Source: CBDBND01 sp965262665 (lineage in GTDB: Bacteria; Pseudomonadota; Alphaproteobacteria; Rhodospirillales; Rhodospirillaceae). Taken from it: a stretch of DNA of 64,000 nucleotides. The stretch spans positions 1,922,001-1,986,000 of the forward strand of contig CBDHFR010000004.1 in the NCBI GenBank assembly GCA_965262665.1, read 5' to 3'. The notes below the pieces were generated by a model. It did no database searches. It saw only the letters and a program-made list of their open reading frames with translations, and was not told the origin of the DNA. Position numbers and translations under genes: made by a program. Below are positions 54,516-62,975 of this stretch, one piece after another. Each line of letters starts with the position of its first letter. Position 1 is the stretch's first letter.

Positions 54516-54821
54516 AATGGTGTAGCCGCCCTCAAAGCCATACTCGGCGCGGAGCCGTTCAAAGATGCGCTTGGCCGTATGGCGCTGCTGCTTCGGAAGT
54601 GCTCTATCGTCCTCAAGGATCTGATCGATGAGCCCTGTGAACGGCCCCAACTTCGGACGACGGATCGGCTTGGTGCGCCGGTAACCAGGAGGCACGGCGT
54701 GCAACAAAATCTTCGCCACCGTCCGCCGGTCAATCCCAAACCGCCGCGCAGCTTCGCGTTGGGTCAACTTCTCATGGTGGCACGCAAGCCGAACCCGCCG
54801 ATATAAATCCACAGTGTACAT
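54516..54821 (-). pseudogene. IS21 istA, N-terminal fragment interrupted by IS1182
   Basis: ATG at 54821 opens MYTVDLYRRVRLACHHEKLT with the istA helix-turn-helix (QREAARRFGIDRRTVAKILL), then PGYRRTKPIRRPKLGPFTGL and RHTAKRIFERLRAEYGFEGG. Removing IS1182 and one AATG copy continues the frame as YTIVKDYICEVRRYRG on the far side (52843 downward), then jumps to NDYSVPVS, an internal deletion. Confidence 0.82.
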
Positions 54822-55057
54822 CCCCAAGCCTCCAGCCAGCGCAACCTGGCTTCAGAGACTAAAAAGACTGGCGTACTATTACGCCGCTACAGCGAGATTA
54901 CCCCGCCGTTCCTGTGGATCATTTTTGCACCGGCGTTCTCAGCTACAGACCGCCGACGCCAGAAACCGCATTGCCAAGAGAAAAAATCGAGAACAGACTA
55001 ACTTTGTAAGTGGACTACGTCCGGGAGTAAATCCCCTTAATTCGAGTGGATAGAGTT

Positions 55058-55921
55058 TTAGGTGGGAACAGGCGGTCCATCCAATATTTCCGGATGAAGC
55101 CGTTCTAGATTCTGGAGAATGTCGCGTGGAATATCTTTAGCTCGCGCGCATTTACCGCCGTACATCTGATAAGTCTGGTATCCTTCTCTAAGACCCGTCC
55201 AGCGCCAGTATGGTCCTTCACCGTGGAAGGAAAAAGTGGCTGGAATTGAGGGCATCTCATTTTCCAGGTCGAGAAGACTGAATCGCCATTTGTTGTGGTC
55301 TGTCCAGGACACCCCTTGCGCAACAAAGGGCGTGTGGTGAAAGCACCAGCCCACATCGCCGGCCGCGCCCCAATCCAGTAGAAACGGGTCTAAGGCATTG
55401 TTTGACCATGGGTTCTTCGGGTTAACCACACCCAACTTTGGGTCAACCCAACGGGAGCCGTTGTAGCCATGACGCATGCGGAGGAGAGTGGCACCACGCA
55501 CTGACGGTCTGCCCACATGGCCGTTGATGGGGTTTTTGAACTCGGTCAGGAAATCCTGAGACTCTGCATCAACAATGTAAACCGAAGCAAAGTAGTAGTG
55601 GTCGTAACTACTGTCGTTGTTCTGCCTAATTCGGTTGGCCCGCACTGCCTGCATATCCGTCATGTATTGGGGTAGGCTGCCCGGCAATGCGGCATAGGCT
55701 CGGCCTTTTGCGTACATGAAGGAAACTTCGCCGCTGGCGTCCGCCTGGATACGCATAAGTGCATCAAGATTGTCTTGCGGCCATGCGAAATCGTATTTGT
55801 TACTGGGTAGGCGCGGTTTTGTCCGGCCGAGTGACGTACCAAGAAATAGTCCGGCGCTTGCTGTACCACTTATGGTCAAAGCCGTTCTTCGGGAAAAACG
55901 GGAACGCTTTCGAGTGTCCAT
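55058..55921 (-). CDS. DUF1838-family protein with twin-arginine signal (copy 2)
   Basis: About 287 residues from ATG 55921 (MDTRKRSRFSRRTALTISGT); the open frame reaches 56035, but this start places a Tat-like SRRTAL motif and hydrophobic stretch at the N-terminus. The body has DNLDALMRIQADASGEVSFM, YYFASVYIVDAESQDFLTEF, KNPINGHVGRPSVRGATLLR and a C-terminal PRDILQNLERLHPEILDGPP that is similar in style to copy 1. Function unknown. It is the last gene of a minus-strand group with a GST, a SUMF1 protein, an SDR and another DUF1838. Confidence 0.75.
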   Translation of the reverse strand: MDTRKRSRFSRRTALTISGTASAGLFLGTSLGRTKPRLPSNKYDFAWPQDNLDALMRIQADASGEVSFMYAKGRAYAALPGSLPQYMTDMQAVRANRIRQNNDSSYDHYYFASVYIVDAESQDFLTEFKNPINGHVGRPSVRGATLLRMRHGYNGSRWVDPKLGVVNPKNPWSNNALDPFLLDWGAAGDVGWCFHHTPFVAQGVSWTDHNKWRFSLLDLENEMPSIPATFSFHGEGPYWRWTGLREGYQTYQMYGGKCARAKDIPRDILQNLERLHPEILDGPPVPT

Positions 55922-56140
55922 ATGATTTCGCTCCATAGCCTCAATCAGGACATCAGCCATCGATAGAACACAGCAACCTTTTCCCGGCATGTCCCAAATA
56001 AGAGCTCCAGACCAGCAGGATACTTGGTTTTCCAAGACCTTAAGAGAGTATCGGTTAACAATACCAATACCGTGGGCTCTCGCGTCGTAGGTTTGTCTTG
56101 ATCAGGTATATTTGGTTTGCGCTGTGTGCTCAGACCCCGA

Positions 56141-56236
56141 TTAATTTGCACCGCAGTATCGCTTGTACTTGCGTCCCGATCCACAGGGACACAGCTCGTT
56201 GCGGCCCACCATGCGGCCGGGGGTCCGCTCGATTAA
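56141..56236 (-). pseudogene. SEC-C zinc motif remnant
   Basis: On the minus strand ERTPGRMVGRNELCPCGSGR then KYKRYCGAN and TAA at 56141. This is the SEC-C metal-binding motif (CPCGSGRKYKRYC), found at the end of SecA and of several other proteins. No upstream domain remains in frame: an in-frame TAG lies near 56245. Probably a 3' scrap of a longer gene; a free 23-residue peptide is less likely. Confidence 0.55.
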
Positions 56237-56256
56237 AGCCTACGCGTATGGGTGCT

Positions 56257-56904
56257 TTAGTTACGCCCAGAGAATTGCTTGGCCATGGCAGTCATTTCTT
56301 TGATGGCCTGCTTGGATAACGGAGTCCGTTTCAGGGAACTCCAATACTTCTTGACCTTCTTGTGTTTGGCTAACGGGTCCTTGACGCCAAAGCCGGGGAT
56401 GGTCAACTGGACAAAGAAAAGCGCAGGGAGCGCAAAGCAATCAGCCATGGTGAATCTTTTGCCCATGGCCCAAGGGCCCTTGTCATCCAAATACTGGCCG
56501 AGAACCTCCAGCCCTTTATCCAACTCAGCTAGTTTTTCTTCTACAACTGCCTTGTCCCGGTTCTTGGGATCCCTCTGGCGGAATAACGCCGTTATCGGGG
56601 CCTGGACATAGAGGTCACAAATTGTCGCCAAGAGGCGGGCCATTCCTGCCGCCTTCGGTGTAGCTGGGATGATTCTCTTCTTGGGATACTTTTCGTCGAT
56701 GTATTCGCAGATGACGGAAGATTCAGGAAGCACCGTAGCGCCGTCCTTCAGGGTTGGCATTTTACCGAGTGGGTTCATGGCCAAGTATTCTGGCGTTTTG
56801 ATCCCATCCTCGGGCATGACCACCTCGTGCTTTACACCCTTGTGGCGCAAAGCCAACAAAACGCGGCAAACGAACGGCGAAAGAATAGCGCCATAGATTC
56901 TCAT
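56257..56904 (-). CDS. Glutathione S-transferase
   Basis: 215 residues. The N-terminal thioredoxin-like domain has the cis-Pro segment GKMPTLKDGATVLPESSVIC and a YGAILSPFVCRVLLALRHKG active-site region (Ser or Cys near residue 8-12); the helical C-terminal domain contains FTMADCFALPALFFVQL. The family conjugates glutathione to electrophiles or does dehalogenation/isomerisation. In this cluster, with an SDR and DUF1838 proteins, a catabolic role is plausible. The start ATG at 56904 is preceded by AAAAGAGG. Confidence 0.85.
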   Translation of the reverse strand: MRIYGAILSPFVCRVLLALRHKGVKHEVVMPEDGIKTPEYLAMNPLGKMPTLKDGATVLPESSVICEYIDEKYPKKRIIPATPKAAGMARLLATICDLYVQAPITALFRQRDPKNRDKAVVEEKLAELDKGLEVLGQYLDDKGPWAMGKRFTMADCFALPALFFVQLTIPGFGVKDPLAKHKKVKKYWSSLKRTPLSKQAIKEMTAMAKQFSGRN

Positions 56905-57113
56905 AATACGTGCGTCCTCTTTTCCTAATAGATTGATCTTCGGGAATGACAGGTCTCATGACCCGGCAAAGGCTGTATCATATCCCGGTTGAGAGAAAAA
57001 TCACCTGTCCTTCCCGAAAACCCCCATCCACACCTAAACGGTTTGCATCGTGAAGATAGGCGGATAAGGTTTTCAACAGGGTCAGCAGTTTTGGCCAGTG
57101 CCAGTGCGTGCCC

Positions 57114-58076
57114 TCAGTTAACGTCGCGTGCCACACGAAAGCCGAAACCGGACCCCGTCGTTGTCGCGATAATGCGAAGGCGTGTCGCCACCCTCAATAA
57201 CCCAGGGAAACCAGCCCAGGACCCCCCTTTGGCCACCCACGCTCGGCAGGATCGTTTGGTAAATGGGGCTCCATCCCTTGGCGCGCCTGCGTGACCTTCC
57301 GCATAACAATCGGCCGTCCATTCTGAAACGTTGCCCGCAACGTCGTAGAGACCGAAGGCGTTTGGCTCAAAGCTGGCAACGGGTGACGTGAACGCATACC
57401 CATCGTCGCAATCTGCGAATTGGCCGTAAGGAATGTCCGGTGCCACTTTGACGAATGTCTGATCAGCGCCGTTTTGAAATATACAGGCTTGCGTCCAGTC
57501 TTCACCCCAAAAGGTTGGAAACGTCGAATTTGCTCGCGCGGCATATTCCCATTCCGCCTCGCTGGGCAGGCGGTATACATGTTCTGTTTTGACGCTTAAC
57601 CAATCCAAGTAGGCCAGCATCTCCGCGCGGCGCAGGCACGGCACTGGATGGTCGTTGGAACCTCCGATGCTGTTGTCACGCCAAGAGAGCCTTGGCTGCA
57701 TCGACCAGCCCCGGCTGGTGAGGTGAAAACAGCCTTTCTTTGTCTTGAATCCCGTCTCTTCCACAAATTCATTAAATTGAGCTCGCGTTACTTCGGTACG
57801 GCCGACGGCATAAGAGTGAGCAATTGTGATCTCGGCGACCGGTCGCTCATTGGACGACATGCGTTCAAGCATGCCCCACGCATCCCCCTCGGCTCTTTCC
57901 GCACCCATGGTGAAAGAACCGCTAGCTGGAATAACAACAAGTTCAGGGCAGGATTCGCAGTCTTTGATGATGGCGGGTTCTGCCGATGCATATACGGCGT
58001 TAAATGATACAGAGACAAAGACCGCAAAACCTAGCCATACAGAGTGAGTCACCATTGCTGAACGCGGCCTTTCCAA
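57114..58076 (-). CDS. SUMF1/FGE-sulfatase-domain protein, secreted
   Basis: 320 residues with a signal peptide (MVTHSVWLGFAVFVSVSFNA from an internal Met; ASA cleavage). The formylglycine-generating-enzyme fold is clear: VVIPASGSFTMGAERAEGDA, YAVGRTEVTRAQFNEFVEET, HVYRLPSEAEWEYAARANST, AFGLYDVAGNVSEWTADCYA, KGGSWAGFPGLLRVATR and GFGFRVARDVN. The paired catalytic cysteines of true FGE near the KGGS segment are not present, so sulfatase activation is unlikely; many such proteins are binding or other oxidases (for example EgtB- or PvdO-like). The first 70 codons are duplicated at 44577-44780. Confidence 0.85.
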   Translation of the reverse strand: MERPRSAMVTHSVWLGFAVFVSVSFNAVYASAEPAIIKDCESCPELVVIPASGSFTMGAERAEGDAWGMLERMSSNERPVAEITIAHSYAVGRTEVTRAQFNEFVEETGFKTKKGCFHLTSRGWSMQPRLSWRDNSIGGSNDHPVPCLRRAEMLAYLDWLSVKTEHVYRLPSEAEWEYAARANSTFPTFWGEDWTQACIFQNGADQTFVKVAPDIPYGQFADCDDGYAFTSPVASFEPNAFGLYDVAGNVSEWTADCYAEGHAGAPRDGAPFTKRSCRAWVAKGGSWAGFPGLLRVATRLRIIATTTGSGFGFRVARDVN

Positions 58077-58834
58077 TCAATGAACAATCCAGACTGTTCA
58101 GGCGTTAAATTATCAATCACCTTCATCATACCGAGCACGCTTTCTGCAGGTTCCATAAAGCCAGGGACATTAAAGTTCGCCAACTTCTCTACTTTTACCC
58201 CGCCCGGATTAAGCGCCACCGCCAAGACACCATCATCTTTCGACGCGCGGGCAATGGTGATCATGGCCATATTAAGCGCTGCCTTACTGGTCTTGTAATA
58301 GACCCGGCCCGGCAAGCGCGTTGGTGGCTCTGCCAGGGACCCAGCCAAAGATGAAATCATTACGACGCGTTTCATTTGGCTACTTTTCACGCTCTCGTAA
58401 AAGGCTTCCGACATTTTTAAAGGACCACGGACGTTGGTCTCCATGAACACATTAAAGAGAGGGAAATCTAATGAGCCGAAAATCTGTGGAGTGGGGTCTG
58501 TGAGGTCTGCAACAATCGCCGCGTTATTAATGAGAATATCAATGGGCTTGTCGCGATACTTCGCAGCGATGGCGTCGATCATGCCCAGGTCTCGCACATT
58601 GATGCGTTCGATAATAACAAGGTCCGGAAAAGTATCTTTTAAAGTTGCCAAGAACTCCGGCGTCTTCGACCGGCGATGAGTCGTGATGACCTCATGGCCA
58701 CGCGCCGCATACTGCTTGGCAAATTCCAAGCCGATCCCGGTATTAGCTCCGGTAATAAGCACGGTTTCGGCGCAGGCATTCAATGAACAAGCCAATATCC
58801 AGACAAAAAACGAAAACGATAGAACATTTTTCAC
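58049..58834 (-). CDS. Short-chain dehydrogenase/reductase with N-terminal export signal
   Basis: 261 residues. A signal-like start (MKNVLSFSFFVWILACSLNA then CAE) precedes the cofactor motif TGANTGIG (residues 28-35), NNAA at 103-106, the catalytic Ser in VMISSLAGS and YxxxK (Y180, K184). The SDR core is complete, so the leader is an addition rather than a misplaced start: the next Met would fall inside the fold. SDRs normally work in the cytoplasm. The 3' end overlaps the SUMF1 start by 28 bases, so the two are co-translated. Confidence 0.82.
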   Translation of the reverse strand: MKNVLSFSFFVWILACSLNACAETVLITGANTGIGLEFAKQYAARGHEVITTHRRSKTPEFLATLKDTFPDLVIIERINVRDLGMIDAIAAKYRDKPIDILINNAAIVADLTDPTPQIFGSLDFPLFNVFMETNVRGPLKMSEAFYESVKSSQMKRVVMISSLAGSLAEPPTRLPGRVYYKTSKAALNMAMITIARASKDDGVLAVALNPGGVKVEKLANFNVPGFMEPAESVLGMMKVIDNLTPEQSGLFIDWKGRVQQW

Positions 58835-58848
58835 GTGGCTTTCTCACT

Positions 58849-59737
58849 CTATCTTTTGCTGCGGTGCCACTGCTCTCCCTCGCTCAGACGCTGATCAAGA
58901 TAGCTCGGACCTCTATCGAACTCGGGTGAGATGTCGAACTTCTCGATATTACCCCGCGCGTGGGTAAGGTAGTCGTCATCCAAGTCGCCCAATCCGTTGA
59001 CTTTGGTTTTTTCGGAGTGCCAAAGCAGGTAACCGTCCACATCGTCCATGTCGAGCCAGGATCTGAACCGGGCGGTAAACCAACCAGCCGACGTGGCTTG
59101 GGCGCTGTTGCGGGAGCGGTCCAAGGCTTCAGCGGCTGGCGCCGCATAGCTGTGCACTTCCAGCATGGGCTGTTGCACAACGGGTGGAAAGTGCACGGTC
59201 TCAAACACCCGAACGGTATCCGCCTCGATGCGCCAATCCAACGAAAAGGGGCTGTTGTCGTACATATCCGGGAAACGTTCCCGGGTCTCGGGGTGGTAAC
59301 TACCGCTGGGAGTAAACACTTGACCGTGACGGCGCCGTCCGGTGATGGGCTCCAACTTTGTCACCCGGTCGGTGATCGGGTTAGTGAATTCGCTAATAAA
59401 CGCGCCGCTTTCCGGATCAATGAAGTAGTTGGCGATGGAGACAAAGCGCCGATAGACGTTTTCGTCTTCCCTGCGCCACCAGTACCGCATGGCCCCGCGG
59501 GGTTTGTAGGAAAGGAATAACACCGTCACCGGTGATGGCGAAGAAACGGAGGGAGACGCGCCAAATACTTTCATCATCGTCGGTCCGCCCGATGATTCGC
59601 ACCCATAACTCATTTTGCTCAACCGGATCGGTGGGCAAGATGTGGGTGGCGGCGTGTGCCTTCGTACTCCAATGAGGAGCTGTCGCCCCGAACCCCAAGG
59701 TGCCGATCAGCGCCGTAGCATCTCGTCGTGAAACCAT
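58849..59737 (-). pseudogene. DUF1838-family protein with twin-arginine-like signal (copy 3), one frameshift
   Basis: ATG 59737 opens MVSRRDATALIGTLGFGATA with an AHA cleavage region. The first frame runs through VRIIGRTDDDESIWRVSLRF to FAITGDGVI near 59530; one extra base then moves to VLFLSYKPRGAMRYWWRRED, followed by NYFIDPESGAFISEFTNPIT and the DUF1838 body to 58849. A single-base correction restores the whole protein, so sequencing error is possible. First gene of the DUF1838-SDR-SUMF1-GST group. Confidence 0.72.
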
Positions 59738-59851
59738 GGGTAATCTCCTGTCCCTTGCGAAAACCTTGCCCGCTTGAAAAGATGTGGAGCAGCTATCTGG
59801 GCGTTGTCAGGCTAACTGGCTTGGAGCAGAAGAAGCTATAATACAGGATCT

Positions 59852-60030
59852 TCAGGCGGCAAGTTGACACCATTCGGCCAAGGCAGCGGCTCGGGCTTGT
59901 TTGAATATGTCGCGGTGGTTGAGATGACGTTGGTGGTTGAAAGGATTGTGAATCCAGGCATGGACGGAGGCGAATTTCTGCAGGGTCTTGATGTCTCTGA
60001 ACCTGGCCATCGCTCCTTCTCGTCGTCGGA
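59852..60030 (-). mobile_element. IS6-family transposase C-terminal fragment
   Basis: Minus-strand frame: MARFRDIKTLQKFASVHAWI, HNPFNHQRHLNHRDIFKQAR, then AALAEWCQLAA and TGA at 59852. This is the typical tail of IS6/IS240-type transposases. A shorter piece of the same tail (AEWHELAA) lies at 60755-60780. Confidence 0.75.
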
Positions 60031-60305
60031 AGGGCTGATATGTGTCAATCCCGGAGCAAAAAGGGTCAATTCTCCGCCGTTGACACCGATCTTCATAATG
60101 AAAACCGTCCGGGTATGGACGAGGTTTTCGAAAGGGTCAGCTTGTGGCAAACCGTCACAGCCACTTGAGCTTGAGTTCCCAGCCAATTCGCTTCAACACA
60201 CTTCAATAACGTGACAATGCCCTGATTTGTATGAAGGCGTGCGGCGGCTCGCGGCACTGGGCGGATAAGAAAAACGGAAATTACGGCTAAAAGGAAAGGG
60301 CGGGT
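60031..60305. other. Debris between IS6 tail and the YkgJ-like gene
   Basis: Contains an IS21-type end (TGTCAACGGCGGAGAATTGA, reverse complement, ending near 60086) and no gene. Nothing else identified. Confidence 0.4.
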
Positions 60306-60674
60306 TTACTTATTCCAAGTCAGGGCAACCAATTCTGGATCCTCCATCGCCCGCCGCTCGGAAGATAGAAAATCGTAATAGCCGCAGCGTCCACCCGGGT
60401 AGTCGCGGCATATTTTCGGACGGGCCTTATAAACTGTGCAACGGCGCTCCTCGGTATCGAAGAACTGGCAGATTCTACCAAAATACTCGTCTTTTTTTCG
60501 GCGCATCACATAAGGCGTCCGCGCTTGGGAATGCAATTTCGTAAACTTCTTGCTGGCCTTTTTGAAACTCAAACCAAAATATTTGGCCAAGCGCTCAACA
60601 TCGTACTTCGTTAGCTCGATAAGAGGATAAGAACAACAATAGCCCGGACATTTTGCACAATTATACATGAGCAC
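60306..60674 (-). CDS. YkgJ-family cysteine-cluster protein (metal-binding)
   Basis: 122 residues (or 120 from the second Met, MYNCAKCPGYCC). Cysteine pattern CAKCPGYCC at the N-terminus, then CQFFDTEERRCTVYKARPKI and CRDYPGGRCGYY, the YkgJ/Fe-S-oxidoreductase-like zinc- or iron-binding cluster. Cytoplasmic, role unknown; some members are linked to protein modification. Intact although surrounded by IS debris. Confidence 0.82.
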   Translation of the reverse strand: MLMYNCAKCPGYCCSYPLIELTKYDVERLAKYFGLSFKKASKKFTKLHSQARTPYVMRRKKDEYFGRICQFFDTEERRCTVYKARPKICRDYPGGRCGYYDFLSSERRAMEDPELVALTWNK

Positions 60675-60754
60675 CGATTCTTAGTTTGGATACACCCTAT
60701 AGGGCATTGTCAAAGTAACTAGTCAAGAGCATAAGAATCCGTAGTAGAGAATTT

Positions 60755-61045
60755 TCAGGCAGCAAGTTCGTGCCACTCGGCGGCACCGTCAGAGTAAATC
60801 GCCTTGAGTCAAGTAGTGCCGCCTCCTAGCCTCGGGCAATGAAAAATCCCTTCCGTTATTTCAACAGCTCGCCCAAGGTAATCCGCAGCGCTGTGATGAC
60901 GTATATCCGCTATCCGCTGTCGCTGAGACAGGTTGAAGATATTCTGTTCGAGCGCGGCATCGACATTTGCCATGAAACCGTACGGTACTGGTGGAACCGT
61001 TTTGGCCCGTTGTTTGCCGCTGAAATCCGGAAACGCCGTGTTCAT
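60755..61045 (+). mobile_element. IS6-family debris with N-terminal transposase part
   Basis: A tail scrap at 60755-60780 (minus) is followed by ATG 60839 (plus): MKNPFRYFNSSPKVIRSAVM, YIRYPLSLRQVEDILFERGI, CHETVRYWWNRFGPLFAAEI, then the homology is lost near 61045. The frame continues to 61228 as unrelated sequence. No DDE catalytic part. Confidence 0.75.
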
Positions 61046-61321
61046 CGTGGTTTGTATGAACGCCTCCCGGGACGCAAGGACCGATTTTGTGCGGCGGGCA
61101 GGCAGATTGCAGTTTTGTATCCGGCCTTTGAGTGCGAGGCTTCTTGCTCGCTGGCCCTGATGGGATCTGCCGATCCGCGCCTCATTTCCTACCGTGGGCT
61201 TCTCGCCCTAACCACGATGCAGGCTTAGCGGATCGCGGTCTGACCTGTTTGCCATCACACCTTGTCGTACCTTGCGCAACACCTCCTGTGTCGGTTCGTT
61301 ATCCCGTCGTCTGCCGCGCCT

Positions 61322-61481
61322 AGACCGGCTGGCTGTTGAAGTTCGTCTGGTACGCCCGGTCATGGGCCAATAGGGCCCAGATCGTGCGTGCCGTCTTGTT
61401 GGCCAGTGCGACCGTGACCACGTTGGGCGGTCGCCGCGCGGCTAGGCGCAGCGCCCATTCGGGGGGCGCGAGAAGCCGCGG
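61322..61481 (-). mobile_element. IS110-family recombinase C-terminal fragment
   Basis: Minus-strand frame RRPPNVVTVALANKTARTIW then ALLAHDRAYQTNFNSQPV and stop at 61320, the usual end of an IS110 recombinase; it differs from the 47-kb element (KPPKLVAVALANKMARIIWA). It is joined in frame, by chance, to the truncated IS481 transposase at about 61482. Confidence 0.75.
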
Positions 61482-61926
61482 GACACCCTGCTTGCGCAGC
61501 TCGTTGGAGGTGCGGGCCTGACCATAGGCCGGAAACTCCAGCGCGGATTTGATCACCGCCTGCTCGGTGGCTTCACCGACGCGGTTGGCAAGATTGGGTT
61601 TGCGCCGGGTGCGCTCGAACAAGGCCTCGACGCCGCCTTCCTCAACCGCGGCCTTGTAGCGGTAAAAGGTGTCGCGCGACATGCCCATGACCTGGCAGGG
61701 ACCTGGCAGGCCTTCGACACGTTGCCCAGTTCCTCGGCCAGATTCAGCAATCCAGTTTTGTGTTTGATGATCTTGTCGGTAGTATTCAACATCGTGGTGT
61801 CCTCGTTTTGTGGTTGGTGTGCACCACCATCAAAACGGACAACCACCATCTCCATCAAGAGATGCGCCGCTCCCATTCCAGCTTGCTGGGAAGGGAGCGG
61901 TGTCAGATCACATCGCGACTAACTCA
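61482..61926 (-). mobile_element. IS481-family element, 5' part only (second copy)
   Basis: Sequence from 61482 to the terminus at 61926 is essentially identical to 24473-24916, including the 11-base tandem duplication in the transposase lead (GGACCTGGCAG, near 61692) that breaks the frame. The element end abuts the DUF3883-type gene fragment; the other end is lost at the IS110 junction. Confidence 0.88.
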
Positions 61927-62912
61927 TTTTACCAGAAAATCGTAGCCTGCCGTATCGTCGCCTTCGCCGCCGCCGAAGAATTGTGCGCGGTTCTCCGAAA
62001 TCCAGCAGGCTTCATCGACGAAATCTTTGTGGCGGCGGCGCAGAAACTGAAATGCAAGCCACTCGCTTGCCAGACCCATCGCCTGTCGTTGCGCATCGCT
62101 CAACTGCCGATTTCGCTGGCGCGTGCCGCCACCTTTGCCGCCGACACTCGACCCGCCACCGGACTGCTCCGGGTTTTGGAACTCGACCAGCCGGGTTTGC
62201 TGGCGACTTCGTTCGAACCAAGTCTCGTCGTTTGAGAGCCAGTCTGCGGCGATCTCTTGAAGCCTCTCAGCAAACATTGGGTCGCCTGTGTCATCTCTCG
62301 CACCACCTTACGGTTCGCCTCAACGAGCCGGTTTAGTGATGGCAGCTTGACCGACACATCCTCTCCAAGGGCCTCGGCGAGCAATGCTGAGACGTGCGAC
62401 TCAACAAGATCCATCTCCAGCGCCTCCCTCTCGAGCACCCACTCCTCGTTGAAAGCGAGGAAACTCAAACTCTTCCGCTCAACGTAGCCCGCGAGGTCAT
62501 TCCCATTTCGAAAGTCGGAAACAAAGTGTCGCCTGAGACGTTCGATGACCGAAGATCGCATCCATGCCAGGTACGCGTCGTACAACTGTCGGAGTTCCGC
62601 TTCATTGGATAGCGTCGGCTCGCCCAACCGCAGCAAGACACGGTTAAACCTCTCGTAGTTCAGTTCCAGTTCTCTGCGCAGCTCGGTGCGGTTCGCAGCC
62701 TGCTCGCACGCCTCAATCAATCTCTCAGGCCCGTACTCCATGCCGTGCAAATGAAGCTGGAGCCACTTCCGTACTTCGAACCTTGCACCGGCCCGGTCCA
62801 CGTCGCGATTCAATTGCTGCGACAGTGCGATACCGCCGTAGTAAGCCACCAGTGGAACCAACAAATGGAGGATATGCTCAAGGTCAGTCCGCAGCGCCGC
62901 CCGATGGTCGTG
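61927..62912 (-). pseudogene. Fragment of a large DUF3883-type protein, frameshifted
   Basis: About 320 codons of a mostly helical protein: FEVRKWLQLHLHGMEYGPER, LRRHFVSDFRNGNDLAGYVE, ALGEDVSVKLPSLNRLVEAN; a one-base loss near 62278 moves to MFAERLQEIAADWLSNDETW, and the sequence ends ASEWLAFQFLRRRHKDFVDE...AGYDFLVK at the IS481 end. The AGYDFLVK segment resembles the start of a DUF3883 nuclease-like domain, found at the end of large sacsin-like ATPase proteins in defence islands. Both ends are missing, so the identification is tentative and nothing here can be functional. Confidence 0.5.
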
Positions 62913-62975
62913 TGGACCTGCACCGCAAAAGTGGAGAGTTACCTTCTCACCTAAGCCGCCATACTTTCGCACTTC
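62913..62975 (-). mobile_element. IS3-family element copy 2, left terminus
   Basis: 63 bases identical to 45890-45952: the terminus TGGACCTGCACCGCAAAAGT and the last codons of orfB. Continues at 63961 after IS30, with about 245 bases of orfB missing. Confidence 0.9.

Larger units (their letters stand above)
52429..54941 (-). mobile_element. IS21-family element, internally deleted, with IS1182 nested inside
   Basis: Termini TGTCGACGGCGGAGCAAAAT (left) and TGAGAACGCCGGTGCAAAAA (right, reverse complement) match as inverted repeats; a second IS21-like end lies at 52525. Without the nested IS1182 only about 840 bases remain, against about 2.5 kb for a full IS21, and no istB is present. Confidence 0.75.
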
